Origin: Zygnema cylindricum
Taxonomy: Eukaryota; Streptophyta; Zygnematophyceae; Zygnematales; Zygnemataceae
Reading direction: 5' to 3'
NCBI GenBank assembly: GCA_037447655.1
Contig: JBBHKE010003459.1
Span: 1-10,427, forward strand
Length of the DNA: 10,427 nt
Positions 1-7,586 of this stretch are shown piece by piece. Each line of letters starts with the position of its first letter. Positions within the stretch are counted from its first letter, which is position 1. A model generated the notes under the pieces. The model was given only the letters and a program-made list of their open reading frames with translations. It was not told where the DNA came from and did not search any database. The position numbers and the translations under genes are program-made.

Positions 1-579
1 AAGGAAGTTTCTAAAGATTAGAGGAGATGCCCATTTTGATGGCAATTTTGAAGAAAACACCGTTTGCAGTTGTTTATTATTTTGTTTTTTCACAGTTTTT
101 AGTTGTTTTCCCCCTTTTCTTTGGAGGATAGCCTTTTTATTTAGCCAGTTTTTACCCATTTGGTTTAGGACTCCAAAGCAGAAAGTTTTTTTTGGGGTTA
201 TTACGAGGTATGGAGAATGTAGTGTTGTATATTTTTGCTTTTTTGCAGTACCGTAGTTTTTGATTAGGATCATGATGTTGATCTGAACAAAAGAAGTGAT
301 TGTTTATTTAGGAATGTTTAAAAGGGGGTTTAAAAAATGTTTGGTAGTCAAGCATGTATATGGTTTTAAAGTTTTAGGTTTTTTTTAATCTTTTCTTTTA
401 GTTTCTTAGTTGGCATTTTTATTTTTTTTGTATTTTTACTTTTCAATGAAAATGAAAAAGTATGGTATGGTTAATGGTGTAAGTGTTTCGTGTTGTTGTA
501 TCATCGATGTTCTTTTGGTTTCTCAGGTTGTTTGTACCATTTTTCTCCAACTATTTCTCTCCTAACTATTTTTTCATTG
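1..579. other. T-rich non-coding stretch, no gene seen
   Basis: The plus strand is dominated by T runs with interspersed G and A. It lacks the regular CAGACCG-type unit that begins near 580. Neither strand shows a recognisable protein motif. Reading the minus strand for later exons of the helicase that ends near 6160 gave nothing. It may be diverged flank of the minisatellite or an AT-rich intron or intergenic segment. Confidence 0.6.
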
Positions 580-1736
580 TTTTTCCCAGCCGTTTTCCAA
601 GACCGTTGTTCAGAGCAGGACGTTTTTTCATACTGTTTTTAGTCTTTTTTCTTAGACCGTTTTTTCTATATTTTCTTTGCACCGTTTGTTTTTTTAACGT
701 CTTTTTTTAACCATTTTCCCAAACCGTTTTCTCGATATTTTTTTCACTCCGTTATTTCAGAGTGTTTGTGCTAACCGTTTTTCCAAAATCTTTTTCCGTC
801 TGTTTTTCCAATAGCAAGTTTGGACTGTTTCTGGCCGTCGTTCTATCGTACATTCAGACTGTTTTTCAATTGTTTTTCATCCTTCTTTTAGTTCGTTTTT
901 CCACATCATTTTTTCAGACGGCTTTTTCAGACCGCTTTTTTAGACCCTTTTTTCAAATCGTTTTCTCAGTCCGTTTTTCCAGACCGTTTTTTCTGACCTT
1001 TTGGAGATCGTTTTTCACACCGTTTTTATACCTTTTTCAAACAGATTTTTCAGTCCTTTTTTTCTAAACCGTTGGACCGCTTTTTCAGTCCGTTATTTCA
1101 GACCGTTTTTTCTTCCGTTTTGCAGTCCTTTTACAGTTCGTTTTTTCAGTCCGTTTTTCAGACCTTTTTCAAATACCGTTTTCTCACCTTTTTTTGATTT
1201 CATTTTTTGACCGCTTTTTCAGACCGTTTTTTTTTTTTCTTTTTTTTGCCCGTTTTCTCATACTGGTTTTTCTTACCTTTTTTCAGACCGTGTTTATAAC
1301 CGATTTTCTACCGTTTTTTCGTTCTTCTTTTCTGACCGTTTTGTTAGACCGTTTATTATTACCGTTTTTCAGACCGGTTTTAATCTGGTTTTTAGGCCGA
1401 TTCTTCTACCATTTTTTCGATCGTCTTGTAAAACTGTCAATACCGTTTTCCGACTGTTTTTCATTACCGTTTTTCAGACCGTTTCTTACGCCGATTTTCT
1501 AGCGTTTTTCAGATCGTCTTTCAAAACCGTTTTTTCAGACCATTTTTCTTTCTGTTAACTCATATTTTTCAATTGTCTTTTCAAACCCGTTTTCAAAGAC
1601 CTTTTTTCCAGACCCTTGTTTCTTACCGTTTTTCAGACAGTTTTTACGCCGATTCTCTACCGTTTTCAGATCGTCTTTTAAAACCGTTTTTTTCAGACAC
1701 TGTTTCATTCCATTTTCTCATACCGTTTTCTTTACC
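580..1736 (+). repeat. Degenerate CAGACCGTTTTTT minisatellite, left block
   Basis: The plus strand is a near-continuous run of variants of a unit close to CAGACCGTTTTTT, spaced about 11 to 16 bases apart. Common variants are CAGTCCG, CATACCG, CAAACCG, GACTG and GACCA before the T run. Regularity is weak before about 890 and clear afterwards. Longer blocks recur: the stretch 917-1078 is closely matched by 2890-3038, and blocks carrying ACGCCGATT followed by CAGATCGTCTT occur at 1485-1530 and 1643-1685. The strand is pyrimidine-rich, so translation gives long F/S/R/P-rich frames with no protein character. This is a tandem array with higher-order structure, not a gene. Its left edge is approximate. 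Confidence 0.9.
1727..1736. repeat. Left copy of a possible 10-bp target-site duplication
   Basis: TTTTCTTTAC occurs here, at the left edge of the GC-richer island, and again at 2375-2384 at the right edge. Ten identical bases at both borders fit a target-site duplication. The motif is T-rich and lies in T-rich repeat DNA, so chance or ordinary array similarity is a real alternative. Confidence 0.3.
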
Positions 1737-2374
1737 CTACTTCAAGTACAGTCGTTAACCAAGCCGCTCGGCATGTGGGAGTGGCCGCCCGTGACGCGGC
1801 TAAGAGGAAGGAGTGTGATTATGCCCGCCGATGGATGGCTTCATTCAGAGGGCGGTCGAGATATTTGGTTGTTTGGGTGTGGCTTTGGACGAGTTCTTCC
1901 GTGCTTGTGGTCGGCGCTCGTTTGAGCGGCGGGGACCTGGGAGCCCTTCTGTTTCAGTACTTACTTCTTTTTATCGGCAACGTTTTTCCTTGGCCCTACA
2001 ACGGTTGCAGGCTTCTATCTTACTTCGATCGTCTATTGCAGTTATGGACCGACGACCTATTCCGGATCTCCCTCCACGTGCTCCTCCGGGATTCGGGGAC
2101 TTACATGGTTGCTTTCCGTAGTTTTTTAGTTATGTTGGGGTATTATTTTGGATTTTTCCTTTGATGTTTTGTTTGTTGGGTTTTGCTTTTTTGGGTGTTT
2201 TTGATTTCCTTGCCATCATTTCGTATTTCCGTTGTTTTTGCCTTGATTTTCCTTTTTGTTTATTCCCCTGTCATGTGGTTTTTCAGTTTTACCAATGCTA
2301 CTTCCTTTTGTTCCCATGGACTCAGATGGTTTACGTTCGCGCTTTTTACTAAAGTCGCCCCCCCTTTTTTTTTT
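1737..2374. mobile_element. Candidate decayed insertion in the minisatellite, family unknown
   Basis: About 640 bases differ sharply from the array on both sides. The first 390 (to about 2125) are GC-rich, lack the CAGACCG unit and read like protein-coding DNA. The remaining 250 are T/G-rich without repeats and end in a run of seven or more C and then about twelve T. Array blocks of the same type and orientation lie on both sides, which suggests that the island entered an existing array. A 10-bp direct repeat brackets it. I see no terminal inverted repeats, no LTR pair and no poly-A tail at the plus-strand right end. A captured gene fragment or a unique spacer are alternatives. The mobile-element label is an inference. 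Confidence 0.4.
1751..2121 (+). pseudogene. Coding-like fragment, frame-shifted, unidentified
   Basis: Two plus-strand frames together look like one protein. The first runs from about 1751 to about 1845 and reads VNQAARHVGVAARDAAKRKE, then CDYARRWMASF. The second opens at about 1831 and runs to a stop after 2118. It includes QRAVEIFGCLGVALDEFFRA, SFYRQRFSLALQRLQASILL and PDLPPRAPPGF. The second frame has an in-frame TGA at 1816-1818 upstream, and the first frame turns into low-quality hydrophobic sequence after about 1845. One small indel near 1840-1850 would explain the switch. Composition is balanced, with amphipathic, R/A/L-rich helix-like stretches and a proline-rich end, quite unlike the surrounding array. 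I do not recognise the family. A transposable-element protein fragment is a guess from the context. No start codon or promoter can be supported. Confidence 0.35.
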
Positions 2375-2384
2375 TTTTCTTTAC
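2375..2384. repeat. Right copy of a possible 10-bp target-site duplication
   Basis: TTTTCTTTAC matches 1727-1736 exactly. It follows the T run that ends the island and leads directly into CACCGTTTTTTCAG repeat units. The same low-complexity caution applies as for the left copy. Confidence 0.3.
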
Positions 2385-2726
2385 ACCGTTTTTTCAGTCG
2401 TTTTTTTCAGACCGTTTTTAGCACCGAAATTTTGACCGTTTTTTTTATCGTATTTTCAAATTGTTTTTTAAGACCATTTTTTCTTACTGTTTTTCAGAAC
2501 ATTTCTTACGCCGGTTTTCTACCGTTTTCAGATCGTCTTTTAAAACCGTTTTTTCGGACCGTTTTTCATATTGGTTTCCCATACCGCTTTCTTTCCACTG
2601 TTTTCTCAGTCGTTCTTTCAGACCGTTTTTTACACCGATTTTTACGCCGATTTTTCTATTGTTTTTTCGATCGTCTTTCAAAACCCTTTTTCAGACCGTT
2701 TTTTCCGACCGTTTTTCCTTACCATT

Positions 2727-3400
2727 TTATTTTGACCGTTTTTCATTCATTTTTCAGTCCGCTACTTCAGACCGTTTTTTCTTAGTGTTTTTGAGGCCGT
2801 TTTTCTGTTGGTTTTTTCACCTTTTTTAGATTGTTTTTCGACTGTTTTTTGTCCTTTCTTAGTCCGTTTTTCCAGATTGTGTTTTCAGGCTGCTTTTTCA
2901 GACCGTTTTTATAGACCCTTTTTTTCAATCGTTTTTTTGGTCCGTTTTTTCAGACCTTTCGGAGACCGTTTTTCATACCGTTTTTTATACCTTTTTTCAA
3001 ACAGTTTTTTCAGTCCGTTTTTTCTAAACCGTTGGACCATTTTGTCAGACCGTTTTTTCTTCCCGTATTATTTTGACCGTTTTCCAGTCCGTTTCTTCAG
3101 ACCGTTTTTTCTTACTGTTTTTAGAGCGTTTTTCTGTCCGTTTTTTCACCTTTTTATATCGTTTTTCGACCGTTTCTTGTCAATTTCTTCGTCCGATTTT
3201 CCAGATCGTGTTTTCAGGCTGCTTTTTCAGGCTGTTATTTTAGACCCTTTTTTTCGATCGTTGTTTTGGACCGATTTTCCAGACCGATTTTTCTGACCGT
3301 TTTTTAGACCGTTTTTTATACCCTTATTTCAATCGTTTTTTCGGTTCGTTCTTTCAGTCCATTTTTTTTCAGACCTTTTTTCAAACCGTTTTCTCAGAAC
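2727..3400 (+). repeat. Tandem pair of ~330-bp higher-order repeats
   Basis: Landmarks in the first copy recur about 330 bases later. TTATTTTGACCG is at 2727 and 3068. CTTA(G/C)TGTTTTT is at 2781 and 3111. CAGGCTGCTTTTTCAG is at 2886 and 3215. AGACCCTTT is at 2913 and 3242. Offsets stay between 329 and 341, so this is a duplicated block of short units, not a chance run. The copies differ by substitutions and small indels. The right end is approximate because the second copy loses the GTTGGACC landmark. Confidence 0.75.
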
Positions 3401-4402
3401 GTCTATTTCCAACCGTTTTCGCACCGATTTTTTCAGACCGTTTTTTAGACCTTTTTCCAAACAGTTTTTTCAGTCCGTTACTTCTAAACCATTAGACCAT
3501 TTTTTCAGACAGATTTTTAGACCGTCTTTTCTGATGGCTTTTTTTTAGGGTTTCTCATTTAAATTGTTTTTTTGGACCTTTTTCCGACTGTTTTTCAGAC
3601 CAATAAGACCGTATTTTCAGTTCGTTTTATCAGATTGTTTTTGCAGAGCTTTTTTCCAGACCGTATTTCAAACCATCTTTTCCACCGTTTTTCAGAGAGT
3701 TGTTTATTTGTTTTTTTCCAATTTTTCAGTCCATTTTTTAGACCGTTTTTCAGAGAGTTTTTTCATGTTGTTTTTCCAAATCGTTTTTTTCACACCTTTT
3801 TTTTCAGACAGTTTTTTCAGACCATTGCTCCAGACCGTTTATTTGACTTTTTAAGATTGTTTTTTCAGACCGTTTTTTCGATTGTTCCGAACGCTATTTC
3901 AGTCCGTTTTTGGAATGTTTTTTGAACCGGTTTTTCGACCGTTTTTCCAAACCTTTTTTTCAGACATTTTTTTGCAGACCGTTTTTTCGATCGTTATTTT
4001 GACCATTTTATCGACCGTGTATTCAAACAGTTTTTCCAAGACCACTTTTTCAGCTCGATTTTTTTTGCATTGCTTTTTCACCGTTTTTTAAGACATTTAA
4101 GACAAATTCTTCAAACCGGTTTTTCCAGACTGTTTCTTCAGACCGTTTTTTGACTTTTTTCCGCACCTTATTTGTTGGACATTTTTCTCAGACCGTTTTT
4201 TCACAGGGTTTTTTCAGACCAATTTTTACAGATCATTTTTCAGATCGTTTTTTTTAGCCGTTTTGCAGACCGTTTTTCACACCGTTTTTTCAGACAGTTT
4301 TTTTAGACTGTTTTTTAAGACCGTTATTTAAGTCCTTTTTTGAAACCGTTTATTCATATTATTTTTTCAGACCGTTTTTTTTAGCTTTTTAGTCTGTTTT
4401 TT

Positions 4403-4437
4403 CATAAGTTCTTTTGGTTTCCAACAAGTTGATCAAA
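4403..4437. other. Short unique linker between two satellite families
   Basis: About 35 bases, including TTTGGTTTCCAACAAGTTGATC, fit neither the CAGACCG array to the left nor the GATGGTGCAT array to the right. The junction is sharp on both sides. It contains a small imperfect inverted repeat (TTTGG and CCAAC). Confidence 0.5.
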
Positions 4438-5744
4438 TGTTGCATGATGATGGTGCATAACGATGGTCAATGATGTATATGACGGTGTATAATGATAGTG
4501 ATGGTGCAGGATGATGATGCATAGTCGGTTCATTATGACGGTGCAATAATGATGGTACACAATGACGGTGCATGATGATAGTTTAGGACTGATGCATAAT
4601 GAACGAGCATGAGGATGGTGCATGGAAATGATGCATCATGGCGCATGTTGGAGGTGCATGATGATGTACACGAGGACCGTGCAAGGTGATTGTGCATGAA
4701 GATGCTGATTGATTCAAAAAAGATACGTGAGGATGACGCATGAGGATCATGCATTTATGCATACAGATGATGCATGAAGATACATGAGGATACATTAATA
4801 TTCATGATGACTGAAGCATGATGATAACGCATGATAATGATATAGGTTCATGGTGCATACATAATGAAAGAGCATGATTAAGTACATGATGACAGTGCAT
4901 AGTTATTATGCATGATATTCATGATAGTGGTGCATGATGATGGTGCGCGATTATGGTGCAATGATGACGGTGTATGTTGACGGTACATGGTGATGGTGCA
5001 TGATTACTGCGCATGATAATGGTACATGATTTTGAGGCATGATGGCACATAATGATGGTGCATGATGGTGGGGTATGGTGATGGTGCATTGCGATGATGA
5101 CGGTGCACGATCATGGTGAGTGATGGCGGTCCATTATGATGGTGCAATCATGACGGTGCGCGATAATGGTGCATGATTGTGATGCATGATGGTGCATGGT
5201 GATGATGCATGACGATGGTGCATAATGAAAGAGCATGATGATACTGCACGACAACGGTGCATGGTGATAAAGCATGATTGAGATGCATGATGGCGATGCA
5301 TGGTGATGGTGCATGACGATGCAAGTTGATGCAAATTGATGCATGAGGATGCATGAAGACACATGATCACTACACATGACGATGATGCATGATGATGATG
5401 AATGATAGTGATGCATGATGTTAATACATGATATTGCTGCATGTTGAAGATGCAAGATGACGCAAGATGATGCAAGATGATGCACGATGATGCGTGAGGA
5501 TGCATAAGGATGTATGAGGATGATGCACGATGATGATGGATGATGATGATGCACGATGATGATGGATGATGTTGGTGCACGATGATGATGGATGACGTTG
5601 ATGCACGATGATGATGGATGATAATGATGCACGATGATGATGCAAGAACATGATAATGAATCATGATGATGCAAGATAACATCATCATGAGCGATGATGA
5701 TGCAAGATGACGCATGATGATGATGCATAACGATGAGGATGACA
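4438..5744 (+). repeat. GGTGCATGATGAT-type degenerate minisatellite
   Basis: The plus strand is built from GATGGTGCATGATGA-like words. Where spacing is regular the unit is 13 bases, for example GGTACACAATGAC followed directly by GGTGCATGATGAT. Elsewhere one to three bases or a GAT triplet are added. Frequent variants are GACGGTGCA, GATGGTGCA and GATGATGCA. The strand is G/A/T-rich and C-poor, the reverse of the asymmetry in the neighbouring CAGACCG array. Because the unit rarely makes stop codons on the minus strand, two overlapping frames stay open for more than 650 bases and read as H/S/I/C-rich strings. I treat these as artefacts. Confidence 0.93.
5525..5650 (+). repeat. 26-bp dimeric tandem repeat, about 5 copies
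   Basis: GCACGATGATGAT begins at 5525, 5551, 5577, 5603 and 5629, exactly 26 bases apart. Each period is two 13-base halves, GCACGATGATGAT and a variant of GGATGATGATGAT. Copies differ by only a few bases, so this part is younger or better homogenised than the array around it. A 26-base period shows that it is not a simple GAT triplet repeat. Confidence 0.9.
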
Positions 5745-5862
5745 ACTCGTGACCACATGACCACATAACGACACAACAACTCATGACCACATGACCTCTC
5801 ACGATGACACGGCCACTCATGACCACATCACCGCTCATGACTACACGACAAGACCACATGAT
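5745..5862 (+). repeat. ACTCATGACCACATGACC repeat, ~18-bp period
   Basis: CTC(A/G)TGAC(C/T) begins at 5746, 5780, 5816 and 5834, which is spacing of 34, 36 and 18 bases, multiples of about 18. GACCACAT recurs between these. The plus strand becomes C/A-rich here. The reverse complement (GGTCATGTGGTCATGAGT) loosely resembles the GGTGCATGATG words to the left, so this may be an inverted, diverged relative. That link is weak. Confidence 0.7.
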
Positions 5863-5893
5863 GATGATAATGACGATGATGATGATGATAATG
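5863..5893 (+). repeat. GAT/GATAAT microsatellite
   Basis: An imperfect GAT triplet run with GATAAT interruptions closes the satellite block, followed by a short A run. Slippage of the GATGATGAT core of the neighbouring minisatellite would explain it. Confidence 0.8.
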
Positions 5894-5895
5894 AT

Positions 5896-6159
5896 GATAA
5901 AAAAAAGGGTTAGTTAATCTTCCGACCAATAAAAAATTGCTTTTCCATTAACGATAAAAAATTGAATTATGAAACAAACCAAGTATTTCCCGTCAAATCT
6001 CTTACCATTTGCCATACTCCTATAGCGCCCATACCCTTATACGATATCTTCTCCTCCTAATTCCGTACTTATTACTCCCATCAATTTGCTTTTTCACTTA
6101 ACCATACTTTTTATAATTCCTTTACAATATCTTCTCCTTCTATCCTATTACCTCCATAC
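5896..6159. other. AT/pyrimidine-rich intron-like flank, no exon seen
   Basis: On the minus strand this follows the GTATGG donor of the last recognisable helicase exon, so it would be the start of the next intron. I searched it for the following exon of the family (the segment after LDLIQ) and found no match. It contains the local duplication described at 6001-6165 and little else. Confidence 0.6.
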
Positions 6160-6165
6160 CTGAAT
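6001..6165. repeat. Decayed ~85-bp tandem duplication around a splice donor
   Basis: CCATAC, a T-rich stretch, ATATCTTCTCC(T)(T/C)CTA and ATTAC(C/T)(T)CC occur in the same order in 6001-6083 and 6090-6165. The shared core ATATCTTCTCC is at 6044 and 6127, an offset of 83 bases. CCATAC is at 6012 and 6102, an offset of 90. The right copy includes the donor of helicase exon relic 5. The left copy lacks its CAG/GT core. Confidence 0.45.
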
Positions 6166-6387
6166 TAGATCGAGAGCTGTGAGACGAGTTTGTCTTCGAG
6201 AAAAGACGAAAATGGAACCGGTTTTACTAGAAAATGTGCCATAATTGCCGCATATGTTGGTTTATTCACCGCATTCATTCGGAGACAACAGAACTTTCAC
6301 GGATAACCTTGAATGTGGATATCTAAAGGAACCGGTCTAAAATTGTATAAACCCACTTTATCGATTCCTAGCCAGTCGCCAAGATCT
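6160..6387 (-). pseudogene. Helicase exon relic 5: end of RecA1 and start of RecA2, with stop and indels
   Basis: The acceptor is ATCATGCAG (CAG at 6390-6388) and the donor is CAG/GTATGG. The first base completes the split AG+A arginine codon from exon relic 4. It then reads RDLGDWLGIDKVGLYNFRP, VPLDIHIQGYP, a TGA stop at 6299-6297, and KFCCLRMNAVNKPTYAAIMAH. After one lost base near 6213-6216 the family reading resumes as IFVFSRRQTRLTALDLIQ. Compared with the family pattern NFKPSVRPVPI, four residues are missing at about 6333, a 12-base deletion. The stop replaces the glycine of YPGKYYC, consistent with GGA to TGA. The exon therefore has three independent lesions although the splice sites are well kept. 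Confidence 0.95.
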
Positions 6388-7205
6388 CTGCATGATAAAA
6401 AGTTTTTTGAAACAGACAGAAGAAAGAGAAAACAGGGAAGAGTAGAGAATAAGTCAAAGAATTGCATCATACAAAATACAAATCAGGTGACGTACGATAG
6501 GCTAAACATTGTGATAGTGAAAAGAAATAGGACACTACAGATGGAAAGGAAAAGCGGTTGAAAAACTGATCAAAAAAGAGAGAAAAGAAGACAAAAGAAG
6601 GAAAGAGGAAATGGACATTCTGCAAAAACTAGGATCGATTCAAGTGTGGAATTCACAAAAAGATTGATCGAAAAGGAACTTAATGTCAAATTTCTACTCG
6701 GTTTATAACCTCATTCCCTCAAATTCTCAAATCCATTTTTCAATTCCCGGTCTCAAAAATAGATCTACCCAATTTCACATTTCCAAGTTCTTTAAGTACA
6801 TTTTCAAAGGACAAGGTAACACCAATAACTACAAATTGTTGGCATCAAAAACACAATTTTTGGGAGAATGTGAAAAAAACTGTCAGTTTCAGGAGATAAG
6901 GAGGAGAAAAAACTGATTGTGATTGTGAACTGATTGTGAATAATAAAAACGGAGAAGACGTAAACATTCAGATTCTGCAACGTCCGGATTAACCAAAAGG
7001 GCATACTCCAAATTACTCAACAATATGACATAAGGTCGCATGAATACATGAAACAACTAACCTAGACCAATCCAAATTTAATTACCAAACAAATCTATTT
7101 TAGTACTCCGACCTTTTAAACGAACTAGAAATTAAGTTCAAGCTTGAGACAAAGGCTAAAACTTATGGTAAAGGGAACAGCTAAACATTTAAACTCCTCT
7201 TTTAC
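6388..7205 (-). other. Helicase intron 4 (818 bp)
   Basis: It begins GTAAAAG and ends ATCATGCAG on the minus strand, with a pyrimidine-rich 3' part (the plus strand is A/G-rich around 6400-6620). A plus-strand open frame at 6683-6916 has no recognisable motif and lies wholly inside the intron. I see no other gene, RNA or ordered repeat. Confidence 0.8.
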
Positions 7206-7358
7206 CTTGCATTTGCTAAAGCTGTTGAGAGTCCAACGAATCGAATCGGGCACCCAGTTTGAGCTGCGATGTATCGCATACGGGAAACAATAACTTCCAA
7301 AATGGGACCCTCTATCGGCTCCCAAAAGATGGATTTCATCGATAACCATCAAACCGAC
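7206..7358 (-). pseudogene. Helicase exon relic 4: DEIH box and motif III, one extra base
   Basis: The acceptor is AAGTGCAG and the donor is GCAAG/GTAAAAG. It reads [17 protein letters not shown], containing the Walker B/DEIH motif II. One extra base in the G run at 7310-7308 (AGAGGGTCCC where the family needs AGAGGTCCC) then shifts the frame. Past the extra base the frame gives [33 protein letters not shown] and a split AG codon, with motif III as LSTA. The length is 153 bases where 152 would keep frame. Apart from this base the block looks unblemished, so an assembly error is possible for this lesion alone. The lesions in relics 1 and 5 are not explained that way. Confidence 0.95.
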
Positions 7359-7586
7359 CTGCACTTAAAACCTTACTTAGTTCCACTCACGCAATTACTC
7401 CGTCAAAAAGGCCACAAAATCAAAACTATAATTTAGTCTCTCTGGAACCCGCAGAACCCTTTTCTTTGCCTGGGTCAGTTTGTCTTGCAGATCCGAAGCT
7501 TGATGTTTCGAAGCAAAGTTAAGTTAAAATTTTGAATTAGACTATATTTTTTTTTCTTCCCCAGTTACAGGTGATACCTCTCTCAC
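7359..7586 (-). other. Helicase intron 3 (228 bp)
   Basis: It begins GTGAGAG and ends TTTTAAGTGCAG on the minus strand. This is the shortest intron of the set. Nothing else is seen inside it. Confidence 0.85.

Larger units (their letters stand above)
2375..4402 (+). repeat. Degenerate CAGACCGTTTTTT minisatellite, right block
   Basis: This is the same family as 580-1736, in the same orientation and with the same unit and variants (CAGACCG, CAGTCCG, CATACCG, AAACCG and GACTG before T5-T7). It runs with little interruption for about 2 kb and ends at the unique linker near 4403-4437. Higher-order copies include ACGCCG/CAGATCGTC blocks at 2505-2550 and 2645-2690, a tandem pair of about 330 bp from 2727, and a third copy of the CTAAACC(G/A)TT(G/A)(G/A)ACC landmark at 3484-3498. 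Protein frames across it are F/S/R/P-rich products of composition. No gene is supported on either strand. Confidence 0.93.

Noticed and set aside
2365-2378. Poly-T as a retroposon poly-A tail on the minus strand
   Set aside because: For a minus-strand retroposon the T run should be at the left border of the insertion on the plus strand, but it is at the right.
2484-4081. Lysine-rich minus-strand frames (2484-2681 and 3899-4081)
   Set aside because: They are the complement of the T-run repeat read as AAA codons, with repeated KKNxxEK strings set by the unit. Not genes.
483-4091. Many plus-strand open frames of 60-200 codons rich in F, S, R, P and V
   Set aside because: They are translations of the T-rich CAGACCG repeat. 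Several overlap in different frames with the same composition, and none has a domain motif.
5525-5650. CRISPR-like regular repeat
   Set aside because: Repeats are contiguous 26-base tandem copies without unique spacers, in a eukaryotic context and with no cas genes.
4402-5859. Overlapping histidine/serine/isoleucine-rich minus-strand frames, up to 241 codons
   Set aside because: The GATGGTGCAT array rarely makes stops on the minus strand, so two frames stay open together. A metal-binding protein reading is not supported.
6683-6916. 77-codon plus-strand frame inside intron 4
   Set aside because: No recognisable motif, lies within the helicase intron, and has ordinary chance length for AT-rich DNA.
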